Part shown: piece by piece, positions 1-8,299 of the stretch
Layout: each line of letters opens with the position of its first letter
How positions within the stretch are numbered: the first letter of the stretch is position 1
NCBI GenBank assembly: GCA_963811895.1
Contig: CAWETE010000004.1
Location: 806,001 to 870,000, forward strand
Direction: 5' to 3'
Source of the DNA: DASSUW01 sp963811895
GTDB lineage: Bacteria; Actinomycetota; Thermoleophilia; Solirubrobacterales; Solirubrobacteraceae
Length of the DNA stretch: 64,000 bases
The notes under the pieces: model-generated
Told to the model about the DNA's origin: nothing
What the model saw: only the letters and a program-made list of their open reading frames with translations
Databases searched by the model: none
Program-made: the position numbers and the translations under genes

Positions 1-829
1 ACCCCCCCTCGCCGCCGAGTGGCGGCGCGCCAAGTTTGCTAGCGCTTTCGCCTGCCAGGCAATCGCTGACGCGCTTGCCTTCGGCGACGACCTGCTCGCC
101 ACTTTCGGACTCATCGCGGCAGTGACGCTCGGCCCTGTGGTCGTGCACGACTCGCGCGAGACCTCCCAGCTGGGGTCGGTGGCCGGGCCGGGGCGGTTCG
201 CGGCCGAGCCCGTGGTCTATGAACGGCGCGTCGGCGAATGGCGCCAGTTCTGGCTGGGGTTCGCGCAGAACGACCAGGACCGCGGCATCGTCCGCACCGG
301 CCGCCACGCGGGCGACTGGGAGCTCATCCAGATCCGTGAGGGTGTCGAGGCGGTGTACTCGCAGCACTCCGGCGCCGAGCGTTGCCCATGGTCCGCGGTC
401 GAGCTCCGAGACGGCCGGCCCGTCGTGTATCTCGCCAACGGCTCCCACGCCGCGTACTTCCGGCCGGGCACGCGCGATCGCATGTGGCCGGACCCCAACG
501 ACGAGGCCGACGGCCGCGGCGCCGTGGTGACGCCGCCCGTGGAGCCGCTCGGCGACTGGGCGGACTGGCCCGGCCTCTGGGGCAGGGCCCGTGGCGGCCT
601 GATGCCGGGAGAGATGGACTCCCCGCGCGGCCCCGGGTATCAGCACACCGATCCCGAGGCGTTCGCCCGCACCGCCCGGCCGTGCACGTTCGACCGCTGC
701 GACGAGGCCGGCGAATGCGACTCTCGCGAGGTCCTGCTGCCGCTCGCGGCGCCGCTGCTCGCCGCCCTGGCCGTCATCGGGCTGCGCCGTCGGCGATCAT
801 CGCGGGATGCCGAACATCTTCAACCCTGA
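1..829 (+). CDS. Vps62-like protein with C-terminal membrane anchor (5' partial)
   Basis: The reading frame is open to the left edge: it reads through the first 40 codons before the GTG at 122 with no stop, so the N-terminus lies outside the window. The visible protein carries the pattern of the Vps62 family: a GDWELIQI stretch, a QHS, and a VYLANGSHAAYF segment. The function of bacterial members is not established. Near the C-terminus, after two Cys-containing turns, there is one hydrophobic segment (LLPLAAPLLAALAVIGL) followed by an Arg cluster, which suggests a membrane-anchored, probably extracytoplasmic protein. The last 23 bases overlap the cupin gene, so the two may be co-transcribed. 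Confidence 0.6.
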   Translation, partial: PPLAAEWRRAKFASAFACQAIADALAFGDDLLATFGLIAAVTLGPVVVHDSRETSQLGSVAGPGRFAAEPVVYERRVGEWRQFWLGFAQNDQDRGIVRTGRHAGDWELIQIREGVEAVYSQHSGAERCPWSAVELRDGRPVVYLANGSHAAYFRPGTRDRMWPDPNDEADGRGAVVTPPVEPLGDWADWPGLWGRARGGLMPGEMDSPRGPGYQHTDPEAFARTARPCTFDRCDEAGECDSREVLLPLAAPLLAALAVIGLRRRRSSRDAEHLQP

Positions 830-1265
830 GTGGGAGGCTGAGCTGCCGGGCCTGCGCGGCCAGCGCGTCGGGGCGGGCGCCGGCGGTGAGAAGCTCGGCG
901 CCACCCTCTACGAGGTCGACCCCGGCGGGCGCGTCTCGCCACTGCACATCCACCACGCCAACGAGGAGATGCTGTTCGTGGTCTCCGGCCGCCCGACCCT
1001 GCGCACCGGCGACGGCGAGCGCGAGCTCGTGGAGGGCGAGGTCGTCGCCTTCCCCAGCGGCCGCCGCGGCGTGCACCAGGTCCTCAACCGCTCGGACGAG
1101 CCCGCGCGGGTGCTGATCGTCTCGACCATGCGGTATCCCGAGGTCGTCGAGCACCCGGACAGCAACAAGGTCGTAGCGATCTCCGGACGGCCGGACGAGA
1201 CAGCGGCGATGTTCCTCGCCTTCCGCAAGGGTGACGCGGTGCCGGTGACGGAGGGCGAGACCTAG
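807..1265 (+). CDS. Cupin-domain protein
   Basis: A 152-residue single-domain cupin. Motif 1 is visible around residues 45-65 (PLHIHHANEEMLFVVSG, with two His and a Glu as metal-ligand candidates) and motif 2 around residues 80-100 (EGEVVAFPSGRRGVHQVLN, with the third His). Small cupins of this kind bind a metal and act as isomerases, dioxygenases or sensors; the substrate cannot be read from sequence. The ATG overlaps the 3' end of the upstream Vps62-like gene in another frame. It ends at TAG just before an intergenic inverted-repeat region. Confidence 0.75.
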   Translation: MPNIFNPEWEAELPGLRGQRVGAGAGGEKLGATLYEVDPGGRVSPLHIHHANEEMLFVVSGRPTLRTGDGERELVEGEVVAFPSGRRGVHQVLNRSDEPARVLIVSTMRYPEVVEHPDSNKVVAISGRPDETAAMFLAFRKGDAVPVTEGET

Positions 1266-1267
1266 GG

Positions 1268-1452
1268 ACGAACTTCGGCTGGGTGGGGCGGCTGGGGCGC
1301 CGGCGGCGCGGCGAGTTTTCGGCGTCGAGTCCTGATATACTATAGGTGAGAGACCTAGGCGGTCGCTATACGACCCCTGGGCAGGATGCTTCGAGGAAAC
1401 CGGCTCCGCCGGCCCCCTCACCTCCCCTACCCAGCCGCAGTTGACGTTCGCC
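1268..1452. repeat. Intergenic element bounded by imperfect inverted ends
   Basis: The right end, read on the minus strand from 1451, begins GCGAACGTCAACTGCGG and continues CTGGGTAGGGGAGG. It is almost identical to a copy read on the minus strand from 62287. The left end on the plus strand (1268 onward, CGAACTTC then GGCTGGGTGGGG) is a shorter version in opposite orientation. The two ends are about 185 bp apart, the same spacing as in the element at 62102-62287, although the interiors differ. It lies between the convergent cupin and map genes. It may be a MITE- or REP-like repeat or a bidirectional 3'-end structure. Confidence 0.45.
1333..1341 (+). promoter_or_regulatory. Candidate extended -10 promoter (TGATATACT)
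   Basis: TGA-TATACT matches the extended -10 consensus (TGn plus TATAAT) with one mismatch and stands out in an otherwise GC-rich intergenic region. No good -35 is visible. The predicted start near 1347 would give a short plus-strand RNA, because bases 1345-1351 (AGGTGAG) can pair with 1418-1424 (CTCACCT). No ORF follows, so a small RNA is one possibility. The box is nearly palindromic (TATACTATA) and could also act on the minus strand. Confidence 0.3.
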
Positions 1453-1456
1453 GGCG

Positions 1457-2230
1457 CTAAGCCGCCGCGCGAGCCTTGGACTCGTGCCAGGGCGTGAGGA
1501 TGCGCGGGCCTTCGGCCGTGATCGCGATCGTGAACTCGAAGTGGGCGGCGAGTGAGCCGTCCTGGGAGTAGATCGCCCAGCCGTCGTCGCCCATGCGGAC
1601 CATGTGGCGGCCGGCGGTGGTCATCGGCTCGACGGCGAGGACCATGCCCTCCTGGAGCTCGGTGCCCTTGCCGGGCGTGCCGTAGTTGGCGATCTGCGGC
1701 TCCTCGTGCATGTCGCGGCCGATCCCGTGCCCCACGAGCGAGCGCACGATCGAGAACCCCGCCGCCTCGACGTGCTGCTGGACCGCGTGGCCGAGGTCGC
1801 CGAGCCGCCGGCCGGGCCGGCACTGCTCGACAGCCTGGAACAGCGACTCCTCGGTGACCTCGAGCAGCTTGGAGGCGACCGGCGAGACGTCGCCGACCGG
1901 GAAGGTGCGCGCCGCGTCGGCCACCCAGCCGTCGTAGACGACCCCGATGTCGACGCTCAGGATGTCCCCGCGCGAGAGCTTGAACTTGCCGGGGATGCCG
2001 TGCACCACCATGTCGTTCGGCGACGCGCAGATCGAGCCCGGGAAGCCGCGGTAGCCCTTGAAGGCGGGCGTGGCGCCCTGCGAGCGGATGAACTTCTCGG
2101 CGGCGGCGTCGAGATCGGCGGTCGTCACCCCCGGCCGGACCTTGCCGGCCAGCAGGTCCATCGTGCGCACCAGGATGTCCCCCGCGCGAGCCATCTTGTC
2201 GATCTCCGCGGGGGTCTTCTTGATGATCAT
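1457..2230 (-). CDS. map: Methionine aminopeptidase, type I
   Basis: Removes the initiator methionine from nascent proteins in the cytoplasm. The 257-residue length fits type Ia enzymes without an N-terminal extension. The five metal ligands are all in place: Asp94 (SVDIG), Asp105 (WVADAARTF), His168 (LVGHGIG), Glu201 (AVEPM) and Glu232 (HFEFT). His77 (VVHGIPG) is the conserved catalytic-pocket histidine. It is the last gene of the ribosomal operon, 4 nt after adk. The ATG at 2230 gives the normal start (MIIKKTPAEI). infA and rpmJ, which often follow map, are absent here. Confidence 0.95.
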   Translation of the reverse strand: MIIKKTPAEIDKMARAGDILVRTMDLLAGKVRPGVTTADLDAAAEKFIRSQGATPAFKGYRGFPGSICASPNDMVVHGIPGKFKLSRGDILSVDIGVVYDGWVADAARTFPVGDVSPVASKLLEVTEESLFQAVEQCRPGRRLGDLGHAVQQHVEAAGFSIVRSLVGHGIGRDMHEEPQIANYGTPGKGTELQEGMVLAVEPMTTAGRHMVRMGDDGWAIYSQDGSLAAHFEFTIAITAEGPRILTPWHESKARAAA

Positions 2231-2234
2231 CTCT

Positions 2235-2903
2235 CTAGAGGCGCTCTTCGAGCCGCAAAGTGGCGAGCGTGGCCCGGATGTGGTCGTGAACCTCGACCTT
2301 GTCCCGGGTGCCGTCGAAGCGGCGCAGCAGGCCCCGCTCCTCGTAGTAGTCCTTCAGCGGCTCGGTCAGCTCATGGTAGACCGAGAGCCGCTCGCGGATG
2401 GCGTCGGGCTGGTCGTCGTCGCGCTGCGCCAACGGCCGCCCGCACTGGTCGCACACGCCCTCGTGCTTCGGCGGGTCGTAGTTGACGTGGTACAGGTGGC
2501 CGTTCGAGCACTGCCGGCGGCCGCTCAGCCGCTCGACCACCACGTCGTCGGGCGCCTCGATCAGCAGCGCGGCCGTCAGCCGGCGGCCGAGCTTGTCCAT
2601 CTCCTCGCCCAGCGCGTCGGCCTGGCCGCGCGTGCGCGGGAAGCCGTCCAGCAGGAAGCCGTCGTCGCCCTCCTCCTCGACCTTGTCGAGGATCATGGCG
2701 ATCACGAGCTCGTCGGGGACGAGCTGGCCCTTGGACATGTAGTCCTCCGCCTTGCGCCCGAGCTCGGTGCCCTCGCTCCGGTGGCCGCGCAGCAGGTCGC
2801 CGGTGCCGATGTAGGGCAGCCCGAAGTCATCGGACAGACGGGCAGCCTGTGTGCCCTTGCCAGCGCCAGGGGGACCCAGCAGGATCAGGTTCAATTCACT
2901 CAT
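2235..2903 (-). CDS. adk: Adenylate kinase
   Basis: Catalyses ATP + AMP to 2 ADP. The 222-residue protein starts at ATG 2903 (MSELNLILLGPPGAGKGT), placing the P-loop GPPGAGKGT at about residues 10-18. The NMP-binding GTGDLLR and the LLDGFPRT motif follow. It is the long-lid form: the lid carries a zinc-site pattern with Cys-x3-His (CSNGH) and later CDQC, so the site would be Cys/His/Cys/Cys instead of four Cys. The secY-adk-map order is typical of actinobacteria. A stem-loop separates it from secY. Confidence 0.96.
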   Translation of the reverse strand: MSELNLILLGPPGAGKGTQAARLSDDFGLPYIGTGDLLRGHRSEGTELGRKAEDYMSKGQLVPDELVIAMILDKVEEEGDDGFLLDGFPRTRGQADALGEEMDKLGRRLTAALLIEAPDDVVVERLSGRRQCSNGHLYHVNYDPPKHEGVCDQCGRPLAQRDDDQPDAIRERLSVYHELTEPLKDYYEERGLLRRFDGTRDKVEVHDHIRATLATLRLEERL

Positions 2904-2920
2904 ACCGTAACGTCGCACGA

Positions 2921-2949
2921 CGGCCGCCGGGTGGGGTTTCCGGCGGCCG
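2921..2949 (-). other. Perfect 10-bp stem-loop between secY and adk
   Basis: CGGCCGCCGG and its exact complement flank a 9-nt loop (GTGGGGTTT on the plus strand). On the transcribed strand no T-run follows, so it is more likely an RNA-processing or stability hairpin, or a weak attenuator, than a strong intrinsic terminator. Confidence 0.5.
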
Positions 2950-2962
2950 GAGGGCGAAAACC

Positions 2963-4228
2963 CTAGCGCAAGAAGCCTTCGTAATTGCGCATCATGAGCT
3001 GCGCCTCGAGCTGCTTCATCGTGTCGAGGGCCACGCCGATGACGATCAGGATCGACGTCCCGCCGAAGAAGAAGTTCGCGCCGGTCTGGGCGATGAGGAT
3101 GGTCGGCAGGGCCGCCACGGCCGCGAGGTAGAGCGCTCCGGGGAACGTCAGTCGCGCCAGGATGCGGTCCAGGAACTCGGCGGTGGGCCTGCCTGGCCTC
3201 ACCCCGGGGATGAAGCCGCCGTACTTCTTCAGGTTGTCCGCCTGGTCGACGGGATTGAAGGTCACCGCCGTGTAGAAGTACGTGAAGATGATGATGAAGA
3301 AGGTCTCGCCGACGACGTAGGCCCAGCCGCTCGGGTTGAAGAAGGTCGACAGCCCCTGGGCGCCCGGGATCAGCTCGCCGAGCGTCGGCGGGAAGGCCAT
3401 GATCGAGGCGGCGAAGATGACCGGGATGACGCCGGCCATGTTCACGCGCAGCGGCAGGTAGGTCTGGCCGCCGGAGCTCATGCGGCGGCCGATCACGCGC
3501 TTGGCGTACTGGATCGGGATCCGGCGCTGACCCTCCTGCACGAACACGATCGCCGCGATCACGCCGAGCGCGAGGAACGGCATCATGACCTTGAAGACCT
3601 GGTCCGGGTTGGTCCACCACGACTGGATGCCCTGCGGCAGGCCGGACACGATCGAGGCGAAGATCATCAGCGAGATGCCGTTGCCGATGCCGCGCTGGGT
3701 GATCAGCTCGCCCATCCACATCAGCAGCACGCAGCCGGCGGTGAGGCAGACCACGACGAGGATCACGCCGCCCGGGGTGAAGTTCTCGAACACCGGGGCG
3801 CCCGCGCTGTCGCCCTGCGAGCGGAAGAGGAAGACGTAGCCGATCGCCTGCGCGGCGGCCAGGCCGACGGTCAGGTAGCGCGTGTACTGCGTGATCTTCT
3901 GCTGGCCGACCTCGCCCTCCTTCTGGAGCTTCTCCAGCGACGGCGAGACGACCGTCAGCAGCTGGAGGATGATCGAGGCCGTGATGTAGGGCATGATCCC
4001 GAGCGCGAACAGCGCGATGCGGGACAGGCCGCCGCCGGTGAAGAGGTTGAGGAAGCCGAGGATGTTCGAGCCGGCGTAGTTCTCCGAGATCGCCTCGAGC
4101 GCCTCGACGTTCACGCCCGGCACCGGGATGTACGCCCCCAGCCGGTAGAGCGCGAGCATGACTGCCGTGAACAGCAGCTTCTTCCGGATGTCTGCGACCC
4201 GGAAGGCGTTGAGGATGGTGGAGATCAC
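2963..4228 (-). CDS. secY: Preprotein translocase subunit SecY
   Basis: The channel-forming subunit of the Sec translocon in the cytoplasmic membrane. The 421-residue length is typical. The N-terminal amphipathic helix (FRVADIRKKLLFTAVMLALY) and the plug region with PVPGVN are clear, and about ten hydrophobic segments can be counted. The cytosolic loops include EGEVGQQKITQYTRY and RRIPIQYAKR, the ribosome- and SecA-contacting region. It lies 9 nt after rplO. SecE, its partner, is encoded at 44764-45240. Confidence 0.96.
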   Translation of the reverse strand: MISTILNAFRVADIRKKLLFTAVMLALYRLGAYIPVPGVNVEALEAISENYAGSNILGFLNLFTGGGLSRIALFALGIMPYITASIILQLLTVVSPSLEKLQKEGEVGQQKITQYTRYLTVGLAAAQAIGYVFLFRSQGDSAGAPVFENFTPGGVILVVVCLTAGCVLLMWMGELITQRGIGNGISLMIFASIVSGLPQGIQSWWTNPDQVFKVMMPFLALGVIAAIVFVQEGQRRIPIQYAKRVIGRRMSSGGQTYLPLRVNMAGVIPVIFAASIMAFPPTLGELIPGAQGLSTFFNPSGWAYVVGETFFIIIFTYFYTAVTFNPVDQADNLKKYGGFIPGVRPGRPTAEFLDRILARLTFPGALYLAAVAALPTILIAQTGANFFFGGTSILIVIGVALDTMKQLEAQLMMRNYEGFLR

Positions 4229-4237
4229 GGGGTCGCG

Positions 4238-4735
4238 CTAGGACTCTACGACCTGCACCGTGCCGCCGGCGGCCTCGATCTTCTCGCGAGCGGTCTTCGA
4301 GAACCCGTGGGCGTGGACGGTGAGCTTCTTGGTCAGCTCGCCGCGGGCCAGGACCTTGACCGGGATGCCCTTGCGCGTGGCCAGCCCGGCCGCGCGCAGC
4401 GCGTCGAGGTCGACCGACGCGCCGTCGTCGAACCGCGCCTCGAGGTCCTCGAGGTTGACCGGCTGCGTGTGCGTCCGGAACATCTCGAACGGCATCGACA
4501 TCTTCTTGTTCGGGCCGCGCAGCTTGCGCATCCGCATGTGGATCGGGTTCTGGCCGCCCTCGAAGCGGGCGCGCTGCTTGGAGCCCGAGCGCGAGCCGTA
4601 GCCCTTCTGGCCGCGGCCGGCGGTCTTGCCGGTGCCCGAGCCCTCGCCGCGGCCTACGCGCTTGCGCGGCCGGCGCGAGCCGGGGGCGGGCTTGAGGTTG
4701 TGGAGGCCGATGATCTCTTCGGTTTCCTCGGCCAT
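4238..4735 (-). CDS. rplO: Ribosomal protein L15
   Basis: A 50S protein of 165 residues. The start is ATG 4735, sharing one base with the rpmD stop (TGATG); longer upstream frames are not real. The Gly/Arg/Lys-rich N-terminal arm (KRVGRGEGSGTGKTAGRGQKG) that threads into 23S rRNA is diagnostic, followed by FEGGQNP and the globular C-terminal domain. A short MAEETEEIIG extension precedes the usual LHNLKPAPGSR start. Confidence 0.96.
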   Translation of the reverse strand: MAEETEEIIGLHNLKPAPGSRRPRKRVGRGEGSGTGKTAGRGQKGYGSRSGSKQRARFEGGQNPIHMRMRKLRGPNKKMSMPFEMFRTHTQPVNLEDLEARFDDGASVDLDALRAAGLATRKGIPVKVLARGELTKKLTVHAHGFSKTAREKIEAAGGTVQVVES

Positions 4736-4908
4736 CACTTCTCCTCGACCGTCACGAGATGCCGGACGGCGTGGACCATGCCGCGAAGCTGCGGGGAGTC
4801 CTCGCGCTCGACCGACTTGTTGATGCCGCGCAGGCCCAGCGAGCGCAGCGTGTCGCGCTGCCTGCCGTTGGTCGCCGTTGGCGACTTCACCTGCGTGATC
4901 AGCGAGCG

Positions 4909-4912
<4 letters not shown>
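4735..4912 (-). CDS. rpmD: Ribosomal protein L30 (frame broken near the start)
   Basis: In the frame ending at 4735 the translation reads LITQVKSPTATNGRQRDTL, then SLGLRGINKSVEREDSPQLRGMVHAVRHLVTVEEK, which is clearly L30 (about 58 residues). The expected GTG start at 4912 overlaps the rpsE stop (GTGA) but is out of frame with the body by one extra base somewhere in 4899-4909. This is probably a sequencing insertion. Without it the only in-frame starts are CTG, or a GTG that removes the first strand. Confidence 0.85.
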
Positions 4913-5507
<595 letters not shown>

Positions 5508-5521
5508 TCGTTCCTTCGAGT

Positions 5522-5875
5522 CTAGAAGTTCAGTCCGCCCTCGCGGGCGCCTTCGGCGAGCGCCTTCACGCGGCCGTGATAGCGATAGCCGCCGCGGTCG
5601 AACACCGCGGTCGTGATGCCGGCGGCCGAGGCGCGCTGACCCAGCAGCTCGCCGGCCTTCTTGGCCTGCTCGAGCGGCTTGAGCGAGCGCAGCTCGCCCT
5701 CGGTCCAGTTGACGGCGGCCAGCGTGCGGCCGGCGTCGTCGTCGATGAGCTGGGCGAAGATGCCGCGGCTGGAGCGGAAGACGCTGATGCGCGGGCGCTC
5801 GGCGCTGCCGCGCACCTTGGCGCGGACGCGGCGGCGGCGCTTGAGGCGCCGGGCGGGAGCCGTGACGACGGTCAT
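5522..5875 (-). CDS. rplR: Ribosomal protein L18
   Basis: The 117-residue 50S protein that binds 5S rRNA together with L5. The basic N-terminus (RRLKRRRRVRAKVRGSAERPRIS) precedes the conserved VFRSSRGIFAQLIDD and ends in FDRGGYRYHGRVKALAEGAREGGLNF, the family signature. It overlaps rplF by 4 nt (ATGA), indicating translational coupling. Confidence 0.96.
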   Translation of the reverse strand: MTVVTAPARRLKRRRRVRAKVRGSAERPRISVFRSSRGIFAQLIDDDAGRTLAAVNWTEGELRSLKPLEQAKKAGELLGQRASAAGITTAVFDRGGYRYHGRVKALAEGAREGGLNF

Positions 5876-6405
5876 GCGCGCTTGCCCACCTTCCGGGCGA
5901 CGTACTCGCCCTCGTAGCGGATCCCCTTGCCCTTGTAGGGCTCGGGCTTGCGCTGCTTGCGGATGATGGCGGCGATCTCGCCGACCTGCTGCTTGTTGTT
6001 GCCCTTGACGATCACGCGCGTCGGGACCGGCACCTCGAACTCGATGCCCTCCGGCGCCTTGATCGGCACGGGGTGCGAGTAGCCGAGCGCCAGCTCGAGG
6101 TCGCGCCCCTTGAGCTGCGCGCGGTAGCCGACGCCCTGGATCTCCAGCGTCTTCGTGAAGCCGTTGGTGACGCCCTCGACCATGTTCGCGACCAGCGAGC
6201 GCGTCAGCCCGTGCAGGGCGCGGTGCTCGGCGCGATCCGTGGGACGCGTGACGATCAGCTCCTCGCCCTCCTGCTTGACCTCGATCGAGCGGTTCTTGCG
6301 CTCGAACAGATCGCCGCGGGGGCCGGCCACGCGGACGACCTCCGGCTCGATCGTGACGGTCACGCCGGTGGGGACGGGGATTGGCTTCTTACCGATGCGG
6401 CTCAT
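5872..6405 (-). CDS. rplF: Ribosomal protein L6
   Basis: The 177-residue 50S protein near the factor-binding site. It starts MSRIGKKPIPVPTGV and holds two duplicated alpha/beta domains. The C-terminal signature RKPEPYKGKGIRYEGE with a basic end is conserved. It lies 7 nt after rpsH and overlaps rplR by 4 nt. Confidence 0.97.
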   Translation of the reverse strand: MSRIGKKPIPVPTGVTVTIEPEVVRVAGPRGDLFERKNRSIEVKQEGEELIVTRPTDRAEHRALHGLTRSLVANMVEGVTNGFTKTLEIQGVGYRAQLKGRDLELALGYSHPVPIKAPEGIEFEVPVPTRVIVKGNNKQQVGEIAAIIRKQRKPEPYKGKGIRYEGEYVARKVGKRA

Positions 6406-6412
6406 GACTTGG

Positions 6413-6820
6413 CTACCAGACCTCGGCGACGACCTCGCCGCCCACTCCTGCGCGGCGCGCGTCGTGCCCGGTCATCACGCCCTGGGACGTGGACATGATG
6501 GTCGTGCCCATGCCTCCCAGGACCTTCGGGATGTGCTTTGCGTCGACGTACGTCCGCTGACCCGGGCGGGACACCCGGCGCAGGCCGGAGATCACGGACG
6601 TGCGGTCGTCAGTGTACTTGAGGCGCACGAGGATCTTCTCGCCTGCCGAGCCGGGGACGCCGGGGGCGTCGTCATAGCCGGCGATGTAGCCCTGCTCGAG
6701 CAGGATCCGCGCCATCTCGCGCTTGAAGCCGCTGGCGGGGATCTCGACCTCCTCGTGGGCGGCCATGATCCCGTTGCGGATGCGCGTCAGGAAGTCGGCG
6801 ATGGGATCGGTCATCGACAT
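6413..6820 (-). CDS. rpsH: Ribosomal protein S8
   Basis: The 135-residue 30S primary binder, and in many bacteria the translational repressor of the spc operon. MTDPIADFLTRIRNG and the C-terminal STSQGVMTGHDAR segment are the family marks. It sits between rpsN and rplF with gaps of 4 and 7 nt, the canonical position. Confidence 0.97.
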   Translation of the reverse strand: MSMTDPIADFLTRIRNGIMAAHEEVEIPASGFKREMARILLEQGYIAGYDDAPGVPGSAGEKILVRLKYTDDRTSVISGLRRVSRPGQRTYVDAKHIPKVLGGMGTTIMSTSQGVMTGHDARRAGVGGEVVAEVW

Positions 6821-6824
6821 GCGA

Positions 6825-7010
6825 TCACCAGCTCGACTTCGTCATGCCGGGGATGTAGCCGTTGTGCGCGAGCTCGCGCAGGCAGATCCGGCAGAGGCCG
6901 AACTTGCGGTAGACGGCGCGCGGGCGGCCGCAGCGGCGGCAGCGCGAGTGGGCCCGCGTCTTGTATTTCGGTGTGCGCGACTGGCGCACGATCTTGGACT
7001 TCTTGGCCAT
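6825..7010 (-). CDS. rpsN: Ribosomal protein S14, zinc-binding type
   Basis: The short (61-residue) C+ form of S14. Two pairs, CRRC near residue 24 and CRIC near residue 40, form the zinc ribbon. This form predominates in zinc-replete actinobacteria; a C- paralogue may exist elsewhere in the genome. It lies 11 nt downstream of rplE. Confidence 0.97.
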   Translation of the reverse strand: MAKKSKIVRQSRTPKYKTRAHSRCRRCGRPRAVYRKFGLCRICLRELAHNGYIPGMTKSSW

Positions 7011-7021
7011 GGATCTCCTGG

Positions 7022-7612
7022 TTAGGCCGCCGCGGGCTCCTGGTCGAGGGTCTCGTAGGCGCCCGGGCGCCCGTCGCGCGCGAAGGGCATGCCCAGCGCG
7101 TCGAGCAGCGCGAACGCCTCCGGATCGGTGGCGGCGGAAGTGGTGATGGTGACATCGAGCCCGCGGACCTGGTCGACGCTGTCGTAGTCGATCTCCGGGA
7201 AGATGACCTGCTCGCGGATGCCCATCGAGTAGTTGCCGCGCCCGTCGAACGAGCGCGGGTTGAGCCCCCGGAAGTCGCGCAGGCGCGGGAGGGCGATCGA
7301 GGTCAGACGGTCGAGGAACTCGTACGCGCGCTCGTCGCGCAGCGTCACGGTCAGGCCGACCGGCATGCCCTCGCGCAGCTTGAAGTTGGCCACGGACTTG
7401 CGGGCGCGGCGGATGTTCGGCTTCTGGCCGGCGATCGTCGCCAGCTGCTCCTGCGCGGCCTCGAGCATCTTCGAGTCCTGCTTGGCCTCGCCGACGCCCA
7501 TGTTCAGCGTGACCTTCTCGAGCTTCGGGGCCTGCATGACCGAGCTGTAGCCGAACTTGCGCACCAGCGCGGTCCGGATCTGGTCGTTGTAGCGGTCCTT
7601 GAGTCGTGCCAT
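7022..7612 (-). CDS. rplE: Ribosomal protein L5
   Basis: The 196-residue 50S protein linking 5S rRNA to the central protuberance. It contains the diagnostic KLEKVTLNMGVGEAKQDSK and the GLTVTLRDERAYEFLDRL stretch. It follows rplX with a single base between stop and start. The last ten residues (YETLDQEPAAA) form a short Ala-rich tail. Confidence 0.97.
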   Translation of the reverse strand: MARLKDRYNDQIRTALVRKFGYSSVMQAPKLEKVTLNMGVGEAKQDSKMLEAAQEQLATIAGQKPNIRRARKSVANFKLREGMPVGLTVTLRDERAYEFLDRLTSIALPRLRDFRGLNPRSFDGRGNYSMGIREQVIFPEIDYDSVDQVRGLDVTITTSAATDPEAFALLDALGMPFARDGRPGAYETLDQEPAAA

Positions 7613-7613
7613 G

Positions 7614-7931
7614 TCAGTCCAGCTCCGAGCCCGTGCGGCGGGAGATGCGCTTGCGACGACCCTCGTCGTCGCGCGTGATGCCGATCCGCGCCGGCTTGTG
7701 GTCCTTGGGGTCGATGATCGCGACGTTGGAGACGTGGATCGGACCCTCCTTCTCGATCACGCCCACCTGCGCGTTCGGGCGGCCGGGGTTGGGACGCTGG
7801 TGGCGCTTGACCATGTTCAGCCCGGCCACGAAGACCCGGTCCTTCTTCGGGTCGGTGCGCAGGACCTTGCCGGTCTTGCCCTTGTCCTTGCCGGCGATGA
7901 CGACGACCTCGTCGTCCTGGCGGATGCGCAT
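7614..7931 (-). CDS. rplX: Ribosomal protein L24
   Basis: The 105-residue 50S assembly-initiating protein. The KOW motif is at the start (DDEVVVIAGKDKGKTGKVL) and is followed by GLNMVKRHQRP. The ATG at 7931 overlaps the rplN stop by one base; the longer open frame upstream is a shadow of rplN and rpsQ. Confidence 0.96.
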   Translation of the reverse strand: MRIRQDDEVVVIAGKDKGKTGKVLRTDPKKDRVFVAGLNMVKRHQRPNPGRPNAQVGVIEKEGPIHVSNVAIIDPKDHKPARIGITRDDEGRRKRISRRTGSELD

Positions 7932-8299
7932 CAGAGCACCTCCGGGGCGAGCGAGACGATCTTCATGAACCCGCCGTCGCGCAGCTCGCGGGCCACCGGC
8001 CCGAAGATGCGCGTCCCGCGCGGGTTGTTCTGCGCGTCGATGATCACCGCGGCGTTCTCGTCGAAGGCGATGTAGGTGCCGTCGTCGCGCCCGAACTCCT
8101 TGCGCGTGCGCACGACGACCGCCTTGACGACCTCGCCCTTCTTGACCGACCCCTGCGGGTTGGCGACCTTGACGGTCGCGGTGATGATGTCCCCCACGCC
8201 CGCGTAGCGGCGGCGCGAGCCGCCCATGACGCGGATGCAGAGGATCTCGCGGGCGCCGGTGTTGTCGGCGACCTTCAGGCGGGTCTCGTTCTGGATCAC
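7931..8299 (-). CDS. rplN: Ribosomal protein L14
   Basis: The 122-residue 50S protein forming an intersubunit bridge. The GTG at 8299 is chosen because it gives the family N-terminus (MIQNETRLKVADNTGARE) and forms a GTGA overlap with the rpsQ stop. The signature GSRRRYAGVGDIITATVK and the C-terminal GFMKIVSLAPEVL are intact. Confidence 0.97.
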   Translation of the reverse strand: MIQNETRLKVADNTGAREILCIRVMGGSRRRYAGVGDIITATVKVANPQGSVKKGEVVKAVVVRTRKEFGRDDGTYIAFDENAAVIIDAQNNPRGTRIFGPVARELRDGGFMKIVSLAPEVL

